From contig NZ_CP141832.1 in NCBI RefSeq assembly GCF_043633585.1, forward strand, positions 2,232,001 through 2,296,000: a stretch of 64,000 nt of DNA. Direction: 5' to 3'. Under the pieces are notes generated by a model, which ran no database searches, had not been told where the DNA came from, and was given only the letters and a program-made list of their open reading frames with translations. Below are positions 24,061 through 31,700 of the stretch, one piece after another. Position numbers and translations under genes: made by a program. Source of the stretch: Lacrimispora sinapis (lineage in GTDB: Bacteria > Bacillota > Clostridia > Lachnospirales > Lachnospiraceae). The stretch's first letter is position 1; each line of letters starts with the position of its first letter.

Positions 24061-26496
24061 TTATTTTCCTTCAAATACTTCTTCTGCATAATTGACGGAA
24101 GCCATAGCATCACGGCAGTACCGGTCCGCCCCTATGGTTTTTGCATAATCCTCTGTTAAAACGGCCCCTCCTACCATGACTTTGGTATGGGGTGTGGCCT
24201 TGTGAAGCTGTTGAATGGTTTCTTCCATACTGGGAACGGTGGTTGTCATAAGTGCGCTTAAGCCTACCAGCCTGATATTTTTTTCAAGAGCTGTCTCCAC
24301 GATCAGTTCCGGAGGCACATCTTTTCCTAAATCAATCACCTCATAGCTGTAATTTTCAAGCAGGACCTTTACAATGTTTTTCCCGATATCATGAATGTCA
24401 CCTTTGACGGTTGCAAGGATAATGGCACCTTTTTCAGCTTCAACCGTACCGCTCTTTGCCATCTGCTCCCTAATGACTTCAAATGCGGCCTTGGCTGCTT
24501 CCGCACTCATCAAAAGCTGGGGAAGAAATACGGTTCCTTTTTCAAACCCCTTTCCCACCCGGTCCAGAGCCGGGATCATTTCTTCATTGATAATCGCCAA
24601 AGGTTCCTTATCCCTTAAAAGTTCTGTAACCGCAGAAAATGCACGGTCCTTCAGTCCTTTTGCAATGCTCTCAGATAAGGATAACTCTCCCCCGGAAGCG
24701 TTCCCTCCGCCGGTGCCGCCAGACTGAACCGTACCGCCAAGGGTTGCCGCCTGACCGCTGTAGACGCTGATATACTTACTGCACTGGGGATCCAAGTCCG
24801 AAAGTGTCAGAAAGCTTAAATAAGAGCGCATCATGGCCTCTGAGTTAGGGTTGATGATGGCAGCGCTCAGCCCATTTTGCAGCGCCATGGTAAAAAATGT
24901 GGCATTCACGATTTCCCTCTGAGGAAGTCCAAAGGAAATGTTGGAGACACCGAGAATGGTCTTACCGCCCAGTTCATCCCGCACTCTTTTCAAGGTCTCC
25001 AGAGTCGTCAATGCGCCTTTGCTGTCAGCGCTTACGGTCATGCACAAGGCATCTATGATAATGTCCTTTTGATCAATTCCATACTCGGCCGCCTTTTTAT
25101 AGATCTTCCGGGACACGGCGATCCTGCCTTCTGCCGTCTCAGGAATTCCGCCTTCATCAAGTGCCAGGGCAACCACAACTCCGCCGTAGCGTTTTACCAG
25201 AGGGAAGATGGCCTCCATCATTTCCTCTTTTCCGTTTACGGAATTGATCAGAGGCTTTCCATTGTAAATCCTCATGGCCCGCTCCATGGCCTCGATATTT
25301 GAGGTATCAATCTGGAGCGGTAAGTCGATGATACTCTGAAGTTCTTTTACCACCTCCACCATCATAGAAGGCTCATCAATTCCAGGAAGTCCTACGTTTA
25401 CATCGAGAACATGTGCGCCGTTATCCTGCTGGGTTACGCCTTCCCTTAGGATGTATTCCAGATTATGGTCCCGGAGAGCCTGTTTGAATTTGGATTTTCC
25501 CGTAGGATTGATCCTCTCCCCAATGATAACCGGCTCACGGTCCATGACCACCGCCTGTGCATAGGAGGAGATAACCGTCCGGTTCTTTTTTTGAGGCAGT
25601 TTCACAGGGAAATTCTTACACAATGCCACCATTTTTCTAATGTGCTCCGGTGTGGTGCCGCAGCATCCTCCGACCACACAGGCCCCCATTGTAACAATTT
25701 CGGCCATGACCTGTGCAAACTCATCGGCATCAATATCATAAACCGTTTTACCGCCTTCACTTCTTGGAAGTCCGGCGTTGGGATTGACGATGACGGGTAT
25801 GGATACCACCTCCATGAGATCGGAAAGAATCCCCTTCATCTGGATGGGTCCCAGGCCGCAGTTGATCCCAAGGGCATCCACTCTCAGGCCTTCCAGTAAG
25901 GCTACCGCAGACTCAACATTGCCTCCTGTTAAAAGCTTTCCTTTTTCATCAAAGATCATGGTAACAAATACAGGAAGACTGGAATTTTCCTTAGCAGCCA
26001 GTACAGCTGCCTTGGTCTCATAGCTGTCACTCATAGTCTCTATGAGTACCAGATCTGCCCCTTCCTGCTCCCCGATCCTCACTACCTGGGCATACATATC
26101 ATAGGCATCTTCAAAAGCAAGGTCTCCGAGAGGTTTTAAAAGCTTACCGGTAGGACCTAAATCCAGGGCTATATACCCCCGTTCCTTACCGGAGGGATAG
26201 CGGGCTGTTTCCACCGCACGTTTTGCATTTTTAACGGCTGCGGTGACCACTTCGTTTAAGTCAAATTCAGCCCCTTGATAGAATTTCAGCCCGTTGGCTC
26301 CAAAGGTATTGGTCTTTATAATATCCGCTCCCGCTTCCAGGTAATCACGGTGAAGCTTTGTGATGATATCCGGATGCTTTATGTTCCAGGTCTCCGGCAG
26401 CTCTCCCGGCTTCAGGCCATTGGCCTGTAAAAGGCTTCCTGTACCTCCGTCAAAAAATACGATTTTTTTTCCGATCTCTTTTAAAATCCCTGTCAT
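24061..26496 (-). CDS. metH: cobalamin-dependent methionine synthase, without reactivation domain
   Basis: Methylates homocysteine from 5-methyl-tetrahydrofolate through cobalamin. Domains in order: homocysteine-binding barrel (1-300, with VGGCCGTTPEHI carrying the zinc cysteines), pterin-binding barrel (about 325-590, with VIIGERINPTGKSKF and DVNVGLPGIDE), a helical cap with ELLRDKEPLAIINEEM, and the B12 domain with DIHDIGKNIV, whose His is the lower cobalt ligand. About 811 residues; the C-terminal SAM-dependent reactivation domain of E. coli MetH is absent and is encoded separately just upstream. Start at 26496, where GGAGG lies 5 bases before the ATG. Confidence 0.95.
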   Translation of the reverse strand: MTGILKEIGKKIVFFDGGTGSLLQANGLKPGELPETWNIKHPDIITKLHRDYLEAGADIIKTNTFGANGLKFYQGAEFDLNEVVTAAVKNAKRAVETARYPSGKERGYIALDLGPTGKLLKPLGDLAFEDAYDMYAQVVRIGEQEGADLVLIETMSDSYETKAAVLAAKENSSLPVFVTMIFDEKGKLLTGGNVESAVALLEGLRVDALGINCGLGPIQMKGILSDLMEVVSIPVIVNPNAGLPRSEGGKTVYDIDADEFAQVMAEIVTMGACVVGGCCGTTPEHIRKMVALCKNFPVKLPQKKNRTVISSYAQAVVMDREPVIIGERINPTGKSKFKQALRDHNLEYILREGVTQQDNGAHVLDVNVGLPGIDEPSMMVEVVKELQSIIDLPLQIDTSNIEAMERAMRIYNGKPLINSVNGKEEMMEAIFPLVKRYGGVVVALALDEGGIPETAEGRIAVSRKIYKKAAEYGIDQKDIIIDALCMTVSADSKGALTTLETLKRVRDELGGKTILGVSNISFGLPQREIVNATFFTMALQNGLSAAIINPNSEAMMRSYLSFLTLSDLDPQCSKYISVYSGQAATLGGTVQSGGTGGGNASGGELSLSESIAKGLKDRAFSAVTELLRDKEPLAIINEEMIPALDRVGKGFEKGTVFLPQLLMSAEAAKAAFEVIREQMAKSGTVEAEKGAIILATVKGDIHDIGKNIVKVLLENYSYEVIDLGKDVPPELIVETALEKNIRLVGLSALMTTTVPSMEETIQQLHKATPHTKVMVGGAVLTEDYAKTIGADRYCRDAMASVNYAEEVFEGK

Positions 26497-26523
26497 ACAT
26501 TCCTCCATCTGCATCTGTAACTT

Positions 26524-27168
26524 TTAATTTCTTCGGTATGCGCAGTCTGTTTTTCCACAGGATTCACACCCTTTTTCCTCGCACCGGTAAGGCTTTGTGC
26601 TCACACCGATCACCGCTGTCACCGATTTTGACGGTGTCATCAAAAGACTGTCCGTAAGCATGATGCCCACCCGTTTTGCGGTTTCCAAAACGGCAGTGAT
26701 GTCCCGCTGGCATTCCAGAGAAAAATCTCCGTATCCGGGGCTGAATCTAGGTCTTAAATAAAGTCCCGCCGCTTCGTACTCCTGTTTTAATTTCCCGTTT
26801 TCTTCATCACAAAATTCTTCGATCATGGCCGCTGCTGCTGCCTGCATGGTAACCGCTTTGCTCATCTGGAGCTTGGTGTATTTATGAAGAAGCACATCCA
26901 CACCGGTCCCCAAAGTGGCGGCAAATAAAATCACCTGATCGCAGTCTGCCAGATTTTTGCTTAGGTTTTGGCTCTTGGTCTGAAAGACCGTAAAATCAAT
27001 TCCATGATCCGGAAGCAGTTTTAGGGGATATGCCCGGCTGACGCATTTGGGAGAAGCAGCCTCCAAAAGTTCACAGATGCACGCTTCAATCAGAGCATTG
27101 ACGGTATCATCGCCTTCCTGTATCCCATACCCTAAATACCGCCGAACCTCCTTACGGCTGATTTCCAT
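26524..27168 (-). CDS. stand-alone methionine synthase activation (Met_synt_B12) protein
   Basis: A 214-residue homologue of the C-terminal reactivation domain of MetH, which binds S-adenosylmethionine and re-methylates oxidised cob(II)alamin. Visible are LFAATLGTGVDVLLHKY, the RPRFSPGYGDFSLECQRDI core (RxxPGYxD-type SAM site), LLMTPSKSVTAVIGVS, and a Cys-rich C-terminus (CEEKGCESCGKTDC) that may hold a metal. Together with the truncated MetH encoded 27 bases downstream it forms a split methionine synthase, an arrangement common in clostridia. It follows metF. Confidence 0.88.
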   Translation of the reverse strand: MEISRKEVRRYLGYGIQEGDDTVNALIEACICELLEAASPKCVSRAYPLKLLPDHGIDFTVFQTKSQNLSKNLADCDQVILFAATLGTGVDVLLHKYTKLQMSKAVTMQAAAAAMIEEFCDEENGKLKQEYEAAGLYLRPRFSPGYGDFSLECQRDITAVLETAKRVGIMLTDSLLMTPSKSVTAVIGVSTKPYRCEEKGCESCGKTDCAYRRN

Positions 27169-27200
27169 GGTCTTCCCTCCCTCTCTGTAATTCTAAAAAC

Positions 27201-27229
27201 GGGTCCGGCCCTGCAAAGGCGCCGAACCC
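27201..27229 (-). terminator. hairpin between metF and the MetH activation gene (possible attenuator)
   Basis: On the minus strand GGGTTCGGC pairs with GCCGGACCC (one wobble) around an 11-base loop and is followed by GTTTTTAG. The T-run is short, so it may only partly stop transcription, or protect the metF mRNA end. Confidence 0.5.
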
Positions 27230-27242
27230 TGATTTAAATCCA

Positions 27243-28100
27243 TTACAATATTTCAGATAAATTTTCCTTGATTTTTAATGCCACATCCGGTTTGTTCATG
27301 GAATACACATGAATGGCATTCACGCCGTTTGCAATCAGGTCAATGATCTGTTCCGTGGCATAAGCGATTCCCGCCTGCTTCATCGCCGCAGGATTATCTC
27401 CAAACCGGTCAACAATGGCTTTGAAACGGGAGGGCAGATAGGTTCCTGACAGCTGACAGCTGCGAATGATCTGTCTAACATTGGTTACAGGCATGATCCC
27501 CGCAACCACGGGTACGGTAATTCCCTTTTCCCTGATGCGGTATAAGTAATTGTATAGTATATTATTATCAAAAAACATCTGAGTGGTTACAAAATCACAG
27601 CCTGCTTCCACCTTCTGCTTTAAGTAATCCATATCAATGGTTTTGCTGGCTGATTCCACGTGGCCCTCCGGATAGCAGGCGGCACCGATGCAAAAGTCTC
27701 CCGCTTCCTTTATCTCCCGGATCAATTCCGATGCATAGCTGTATTCCCTTGAAATCAGTCCATTGGGAGGAATATCTCCGCGAAGAGCCAGCACATTCTC
27801 AATCCCGGCTTCTTTCAGGTCATGTAGAACCTCCCGCACCTTTTCTTTCGTAGAAGATACACAGGTCAAATGAGCCAGAGCCGTAACGTGATATTCATGA
27901 TGAAGTGCCGAGGCGATATCAACCGTATATTTGCTGGTGCCTCCGCCGGCTCCGTATGTGACACTCATGAATGCCGGATTCAGTTTGGCGATCTCTGCCG
28001 CTGCCCGTTCCACAGATTCGTACTTATCCTCTGTCTTCGGGGGAAATACTTCAAAAGACAACGTCGGCTTTCCCTGGCTCAAAATGTCTTTTATCTTCAT
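27243..28100 (-). CDS. metF: methylenetetrahydrofolate reductase
   Basis: Makes 5-methyltetrahydrofolate for MetH. The TIM-barrel signatures are PTLSFEVFPPKTEDKYES at the N-terminus, FMSVTYGAGGGTS, HLTCVSSTKEKVREVL, VLALRGDIPP and the FAD-binding ACYPEGH and DFVTTQMFFDN. 285 residues, the usual length for bacterial MetF. No S-box or other SAM riboswitch occurs in the 87 bases between it and hflC, so it may be read from the hflKC promoter or an unseen weak promoter. Confidence 0.95.
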   Translation of the reverse strand: MKIKDILSQGKPTLSFEVFPPKTEDKYESVERAAAEIAKLNPAFMSVTYGAGGGTSKYTVDIASALHHEYHVTALAHLTCVSSTKEKVREVLHDLKEAGIENVLALRGDIPPNGLISREYSYASELIREIKEAGDFCIGAACYPEGHVESASKTIDMDYLKQKVEAGCDFVTTQMFFDNNILYNYLYRIREKGITVPVVAGIMPVTNVRQIIRSCQLSGTYLPSRFKAIVDRFGDNPAAMKQAGIAYATEQIIDLIANGVNAIHVYSMNKPDVALKIKENLSEIL

Positions 28101-28187
28101 GCTGTCTATCTCCTATCTTTCGCTTCTTTTATCTTTTAACACTTTACCACAAAAAATTCGTTCCTGCAACCATTTACGGCCGGTAAA

Positions 28188-29060
28188 TCAACGAGCGGTA
28201 AATATCTGCGCCAGCGGAGAATTTTCCGGCAGAATCAAGGTATTATTTTTCCCGGTCAGGGAATTTCTGGCTGCTTCCAGAGAACGGACAAAGGAATAAA
28301 AATCGGCTTTCTGAGCATCATTATAGGATTCAGCCAGGATTCTCATGTACTCTGCTTCGCCTTCTGCCGTTATGGTCGCCGCCTGGGCCTGGGCATCTGA
28401 AATGCTGATTGCAATTTCCCTGTCTGTTGTATTTTGTATTTTCTTAGCCTCCGCCTGACCCTCTGCCGTATAGGTAGCGGCAATCTTATCACGCTCGGAT
28501 ATCATCCGCTCATAGACGGCAGCCTTATTGTCCACCGGAAGATCAAGACGTTTGGTTTCCACAGCCAGAAGCTTGATGCCGTACTGGACCATATTTTCGC
28601 CTACGTTATTCATGATTGCCTGAGAAAGTTCTTCATCCCGGCTGCTGATCACATCATTCTGGCTCATGCTGCTGATCACGTTCTTTACGGAGTTATATAC
28701 CACGGTATCAATTCTTGCCTCCGCATTGGTAATGGAGGAATTTAAGGACTGGGCAAACTTCAAAGGATCTTCGATCCGCCATAACACATAGCTGTCGCTT
28801 AGCATGGTCTTTTTATCCTTGGTGATTACATCCGATGCTGCCAGATCATAAATCAGGATCTGCCTGGGAAGGGTATCCGCCGTCTGAATAAATGGAATCT
28901 TCATGGATAAACCGGCGGTTCCAATCACCCGTTCCACACGTCCGAACTGACGGATCAATTTATATTCATTTTCATTTGTAATTACAACACAGCCCAATAA
29001 TACGATTACCACTGCCAATGCTGCAAACGCCAAAGCCGCTTTTTTTAATCTTTTTCTCAT
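28188..29060 (-). CDS. hflC: SPFH/band 7 protein, HflC type
   Basis: An N-terminal membrane helix (AALAFAALAVVIVLLGCVVI) is followed by a prohibitin-like domain (ENEYKLIRQFGRVERV, GLSMKIPFIQ, DSYVLWRIEDPLKF) and an Ala/Gln/Glu-rich coiled coil (about 180-255, YTAEGQAEAKKIQ). In E. coli HflC pairs with HflK to form a large membrane cage around the FtsH protease. It overlaps hflK by 4 bases (ATGA), matching a fixed pair. A role in FtsH control is known for the family and not shown here. Confidence 0.92.
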   Translation of the reverse strand: MRKRLKKAALAFAALAVVIVLLGCVVITNENEYKLIRQFGRVERVIGTAGLSMKIPFIQTADTLPRQILIYDLAASDVITKDKKTMLSDSYVLWRIEDPLKFAQSLNSSITNAEARIDTVVYNSVKNVISSMSQNDVISSRDEELSQAIMNNVGENMVQYGIKLLAVETKRLDLPVDNKAAVYERMISERDKIAATYTAEGQAEAKKIQNTTDREIAISISDAQAQAATITAEGEAEYMRILAESYNDAQKADFYSFVRSLEAARNSLTGKNNTLILPENSPLAQIFTAR

Positions 29061-30046
29061 TCCGTTTTCTCCTTTTCTCCATTGGTTTTACCATCCCCGC
29101 TGGCTCCGGTAAAGCTGTCAAGGGGTAATATCGTACTGGTCTTATCCGTCCCGTCTATAATCACCTTCATATCCGGCAGTACCTTTTCCATGGTTTCATA
29201 AAACATTCTTTTTTTGGTTACTTCGGGATTCTTCTGATACTCGATATACATGGCGTTAAATTTGGCAACCTCCGCATTGGCTTCATTGATTCTTTTCGCT
29301 TTCGTGGATTCTGCCTCCTGCAATATCTTATCGGTCTGGGCAGTTGCCTCAGGCAGCTTCTCATTCCGGTACTTGTTGGCGTTGTTGATGGCCGTTTCCT
29401 TTCCCTGCTTTGCGGTTTCTACCGCTTTAAAGGCTTCCATGACCTCTTTTGTCGGCGGCTCGGAGTCCTGAATGGTCACGTTTACGACCGTCAGGCCAAT
29501 GTCGTGCCCTTCCAGCTTTTCCATGATCATCTGCTTGATCTTAGACTGGATTTCATTCTTCCCTGTAGTCAGCACCGAATCCACATCATAGCTTCCGATC
29601 ACCGTGCGGATGCAGCTTTTGGTAATGCTCTGCAAAACCTTTAAAGGATCTTCCGACTCATAAACGGCCCTTACCGGGTCTGCCACCTTATACTCTACGA
29701 AAAAATCCACATTTACAAAGTTATAATCCTTTGTAATCATCAAAGAGTCTTCTTCCTTGCTTTCATTGTCGTTGGGATCATAGCCGATTGCAAATCCCTG
29801 GATCGTGGTATTGACCTTTTTAACACTTTGGACAAACGGAATCTTAAAATGAAGTCCCGGCTCTGCTACCGTTCTTGCTTTTCCCAAGGTAGTCACTACA
29901 GCCTGTTCCTGCTCCTGAATATTGTATAATGACCCAAAACCGATAACCGGAATAGCCACAATAAGAACAGCTGCGATTCCTGATTTCTTCAAAATCCTTT
30001 TCAACTTTTTCAAAACCTCATTCTTTTGGGGATCCATTGTTTCCAT
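29057..30046 (-). CDS. hflK: SPFH/band 7 protein, HflK type
   Basis: Partner of HflC. A single N-terminal membrane helix (about residues 24-43) precedes the SPFH domain (EQEQAVVTTLGKARTVAEPG, LHFKIPFVQSVKKVNT, DYNFVNVDFFVEYKVADPV) and the HflK-type coiled coil (NANKYRNEKLPEATAQTDKI). The C-terminus is Gly/Lys/Glu-rich and polar. AAAGGAG is 7 bases before the ATG. The gene lies behind a consensus promoter, a yybP-ykoY-type riboswitch and a terminator, so expression is predicted to follow Mn2+. Confidence 0.92.
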   Translation of the reverse strand: METMDPQKNEVLKKLKRILKKSGIAAVLIVAIPVIGFGSLYNIQEQEQAVVTTLGKARTVAEPGLHFKIPFVQSVKKVNTTIQGFAIGYDPNDNESKEEDSLMITKDYNFVNVDFFVEYKVADPVRAVYESEDPLKVLQSITKSCIRTVIGSYDVDSVLTTGKNEIQSKIKQMIMEKLEGHDIGLTVVNVTIQDSEPPTKEVMEAFKAVETAKQGKETAINNANKYRNEKLPEATAQTDKILQEAESTKAKRINEANAEVAKFNAMYIEYQKNPEVTKKRMFYETMEKVLPDMKVIIDGTDKTSTILPLDSFTGASGDGKTNGEKEKTE

Positions 30047-30095
30047 AATACGGCTCCTTTCTTTACCTACCCTTTATTTTATGCTCTCGTAAAGG

Positions 30096-30145
30096 AAATA
30101 AAAAAGACTCTTACTGACACCTCTTAGGGCATCAATAAAAGTCTT
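30096..30145 (-). terminator. riboswitch-controlled intrinsic terminator before hflK
   Basis: On the minus strand AAGACTTTTATTGATGCC pairs with GGTGTCAGTAAGAGTCTT (several wobbles) around a 6-base loop and is followed by TTTTTTATTT. Its 5' arm contains the CTTTTAT that forms P1 of the aptamer, so aptamer and terminator exclude each other. Confidence 0.85.
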
Positions 30146-30231
30146 GCACATTTCATAAGGATGCGGATAAATCGCTTTACCGTTTTGACGCAATCTTATC
30201 CAGCTCAACGCTGGCAGCTACTCCCTTTTAC
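30135..30231 (-). promoter_or_regulatory. yybP-ykoY (Mn2+) riboswitch aptamer upstream of hflKC
   Basis: Minus-strand elements match the manganese riboswitch fold in order. P1 is GTAAAAG (30225-30231) with CTTTTAT (30135-30141). The conserved GGGAGTAGC follows. P2 is the hairpin CCAGC-GTTGA-GCTGG. P3 is GGATAA(G)ATTGC with GCGATTTATCC and contains the conserved GTCAA. A short P4 follows, then the conserved GCAAGAC that closes the ligand site. The family normally binds Mn2+ and turns genes on. The aptamer starts within about 10 bases of the predicted transcription start. Assignment rests on pairing and motifs read by eye; a covariance-model search would settle it. Confidence 0.85.
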
Positions 30232-30241
30232 GATTGGCATG

Positions 30242-30270
30242 ATTATATCAGATCTAAGATCTTATGTCAA
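30242..30270 (-). promoter_or_regulatory. consensus sigma-A promoter of the hflKC transcript
   Basis: On the minus strand TTGACA (30265-30270) and TATAAT (30242-30247) are separated by exactly 17 bases: a perfect consensus. The spacer contains AAGATCTT and a second AGATCT. It starts 42 bases before the stop-distal flank of the gene at 30300, so hflKC is transcribed independently of that gene. Confidence 0.9.
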
Positions 30271-30299
30271 TCAAAAACCAACAGTTTTTCGTAAAACGG

Positions 30300-31295
30300 T
30301 CACAATTCGTTGTTTTCCGACGATGGAAAGTCATGAAAAGAAACAGCAGCACGAACCATATCCCCCTCCCGGTAAACAGAGACCCGAAACATTCCCTCCG
30401 CAAGATCCACCATATCTCCCTGGGTAAGTCCGGCTCGTATCCTTTCCATCAGAATTGGAAGACTGCTTTCCTCTTTGGAGACACCACCAGCGGTCTCCGT
30501 AAGCTCAAAGAAATGTTCCAGATAATCCAGACAAGCTTCCTCATTATTCATGGAAGAAATGTAATCATGCATCTCACCGGTTCCAGTATCATAATTCACT
30601 TCCACATACTGGTAAACATATCCTTCCTCATCCGGATTTAACTGGCTGGTCTTTTCATCTTCCAGGTAATAACCGATAAAGGTCTCATAATAGGAAACCC
30701 AGCCATCTTCCAGCTCTAACTCATAGTTATCCGAATATAAGTCTTCCGGCATAAGCTGATATCCATAGTTGTTTTCATTTATGTATTGACCCATACCATC
30801 TGCAATGGTCTTTCCGTCTACCGGAAAATGAGTATATCCGTCGCATGGGATGCCGTCAGCAATGACTTTTTCTTCCGAGAGGGGAGCAATGCCGGGATCT
30901 TCCGAGGGTGCTGCCGTTTCATAGCTGATATTACGGTCCAGAATCTGATCCGCCTTCCTCATCACATCGGGAGCTGCTCCTGCAATTACAAAAAACAAAG
31001 TGGCAAGCCCTGCTATAGGTATGTGAAATTTCCTTCCCTGTGCTTTCCGCTCATGGCCTGAAGAATCCGGTATGGTTGCGGGGCTTGGCGCAGCAGTCCG
31101 GCCAGGTATTGCTGCACCGCCTTGCGTTCCAGTCCGGGGCGGCACAGATCTGGGATTTTCATTTTCCGGCCGCTTTTCATTTAAATAATAATTAACTTCC
31201 CATAAAACAGGCCGGCGTATCACCTTCTTACACTGTCTGCAGTAGTTCACTTCATTGACCGGAAGATCGCAAATCGGACAAATCTTTCTCTTCAT
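30300..31295 (-). CDS. zinc-ribbon membrane protein of unknown function
   Basis: A 331-residue protein not recognised as a named family. The N-terminus is a zinc ribbon (CPICDLPVNEVNYCRQCKK: two CxxC knuckles). Next is a Pro/Gly/Ala-rich linker (about 45-90), one membrane helix (about 92-112, IPIAGLATLFFVIAGA), and an acidic, Tyr-rich outer domain with no Cys motif. This suggests a cytoplasmic metal knuckle tethered to an extracytoplasmic domain. GGAGG lies upstream of the ATG. It sits between ftsZ and hflKC; the gene at 31309 ends 13 bases before it, so the two are probably co-transcribed. Confidence 0.6.
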   Translation of the reverse strand: MKRKICPICDLPVNEVNYCRQCKKVIRRPVLWEVNYYLNEKRPENENPRSVPPRTGTQGGAAIPGRTAAPSPATIPDSSGHERKAQGRKFHIPIAGLATLFFVIAGAAPDVMRKADQILDRNISYETAAPSEDPGIAPLSEEKVIADGIPCDGYTHFPVDGKTIADGMGQYINENNYGYQLMPEDLYSDNYELELEDGWVSYYETFIGYYLEDEKTSQLNPDEEGYVYQYVEVNYDTGTGEMHDYISSMNNEEACLDYLEHFFELTETAGGVSKEESSLPILMERIRAGLTQGDMVDLAEGMFRVSVYREGDMVRAAVSFHDFPSSENNEL

Positions 31296-31308
31296 GACAA
31301 TTATCCTC

Positions 31309-31635
31309 CTATCCGAGCACCAGGTGAGCTACGGCAATCTCATCGTCCTCCCGAAAACCCTGGGCACAGACCTGAATGTTATATACATATGCTTCTTCCA
31401 ATCCGGTGATCCCAACAATTTCTGCTATGGTTTTTCCCTCCTGGGCCAGAGTAAGTACTTTATGAACATCAGCTACGGTTTTTTTCAATCTCTCATCAGC
31501 AGGATCAAAAGACAGCTTTTCCCCTTGTTCCAAATCTGATTCCGTTATAAAATCCTCCAGGGACAGATTCCGTTCTCCATCTCCATTGTTGTAATAATCC
31601 TCAGAAATCTCCCAATCCTTTTGTTTTTCAGACAT
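31309..31635 (-). CDS. small acidic protein with an HTH-like C-terminus, unknown
   Basis: A 108-residue protein. The first 50 residues are acidic and polar, probably disordered. Residues about 58-95 (VHKVLTLAQEGKTIAEIVGI, then TGLEEAYVYNIQVC) resemble a helix-turn-helix of the resolvase or sigma region 4 kind. Start at 31635 behind AAAGGAG; the frame runs on to 31692 through the upstream hairpin. It follows ftsZ across a terminator-like stem, so it may be expressed by read-through. No function is assigned. Confidence 0.5.
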   Translation of the reverse strand: MSEKQKDWEISEDYYNNGDGERNLSLEDFITESDLEQGEKLSFDPADERLKKTVADVHKVLTLAQEGKTIAEIVGITGLEEAYVYNIQVCAQGFREDDEIAVAHLVLG

Positions 31636-31650
31636 ACTGTCACTCCTTTC

Positions 31651-31681
31651 CAAAACAGGCAGGTTCGTCGGAACCTGCCTG
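31651..31681 (-). terminator. hairpin after ftsZ
   Basis: On the minus strand CAGGCAGGTT pairs perfectly with AACCTGCCTG around a 6-base loop and is followed by TTTTGG. The short T-run suggests partial termination. The ribosome site of the next gene follows at once. Confidence 0.7.
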
Positions 31682-31700
31682 ATATGTAACATAATATGCT

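Noticed and set aside
28101..28187. SAM riboswitch (S-box) for metF
   Set aside because: The 87-base gap has no S-box core motifs, no anti-terminator pairing and no T-run.
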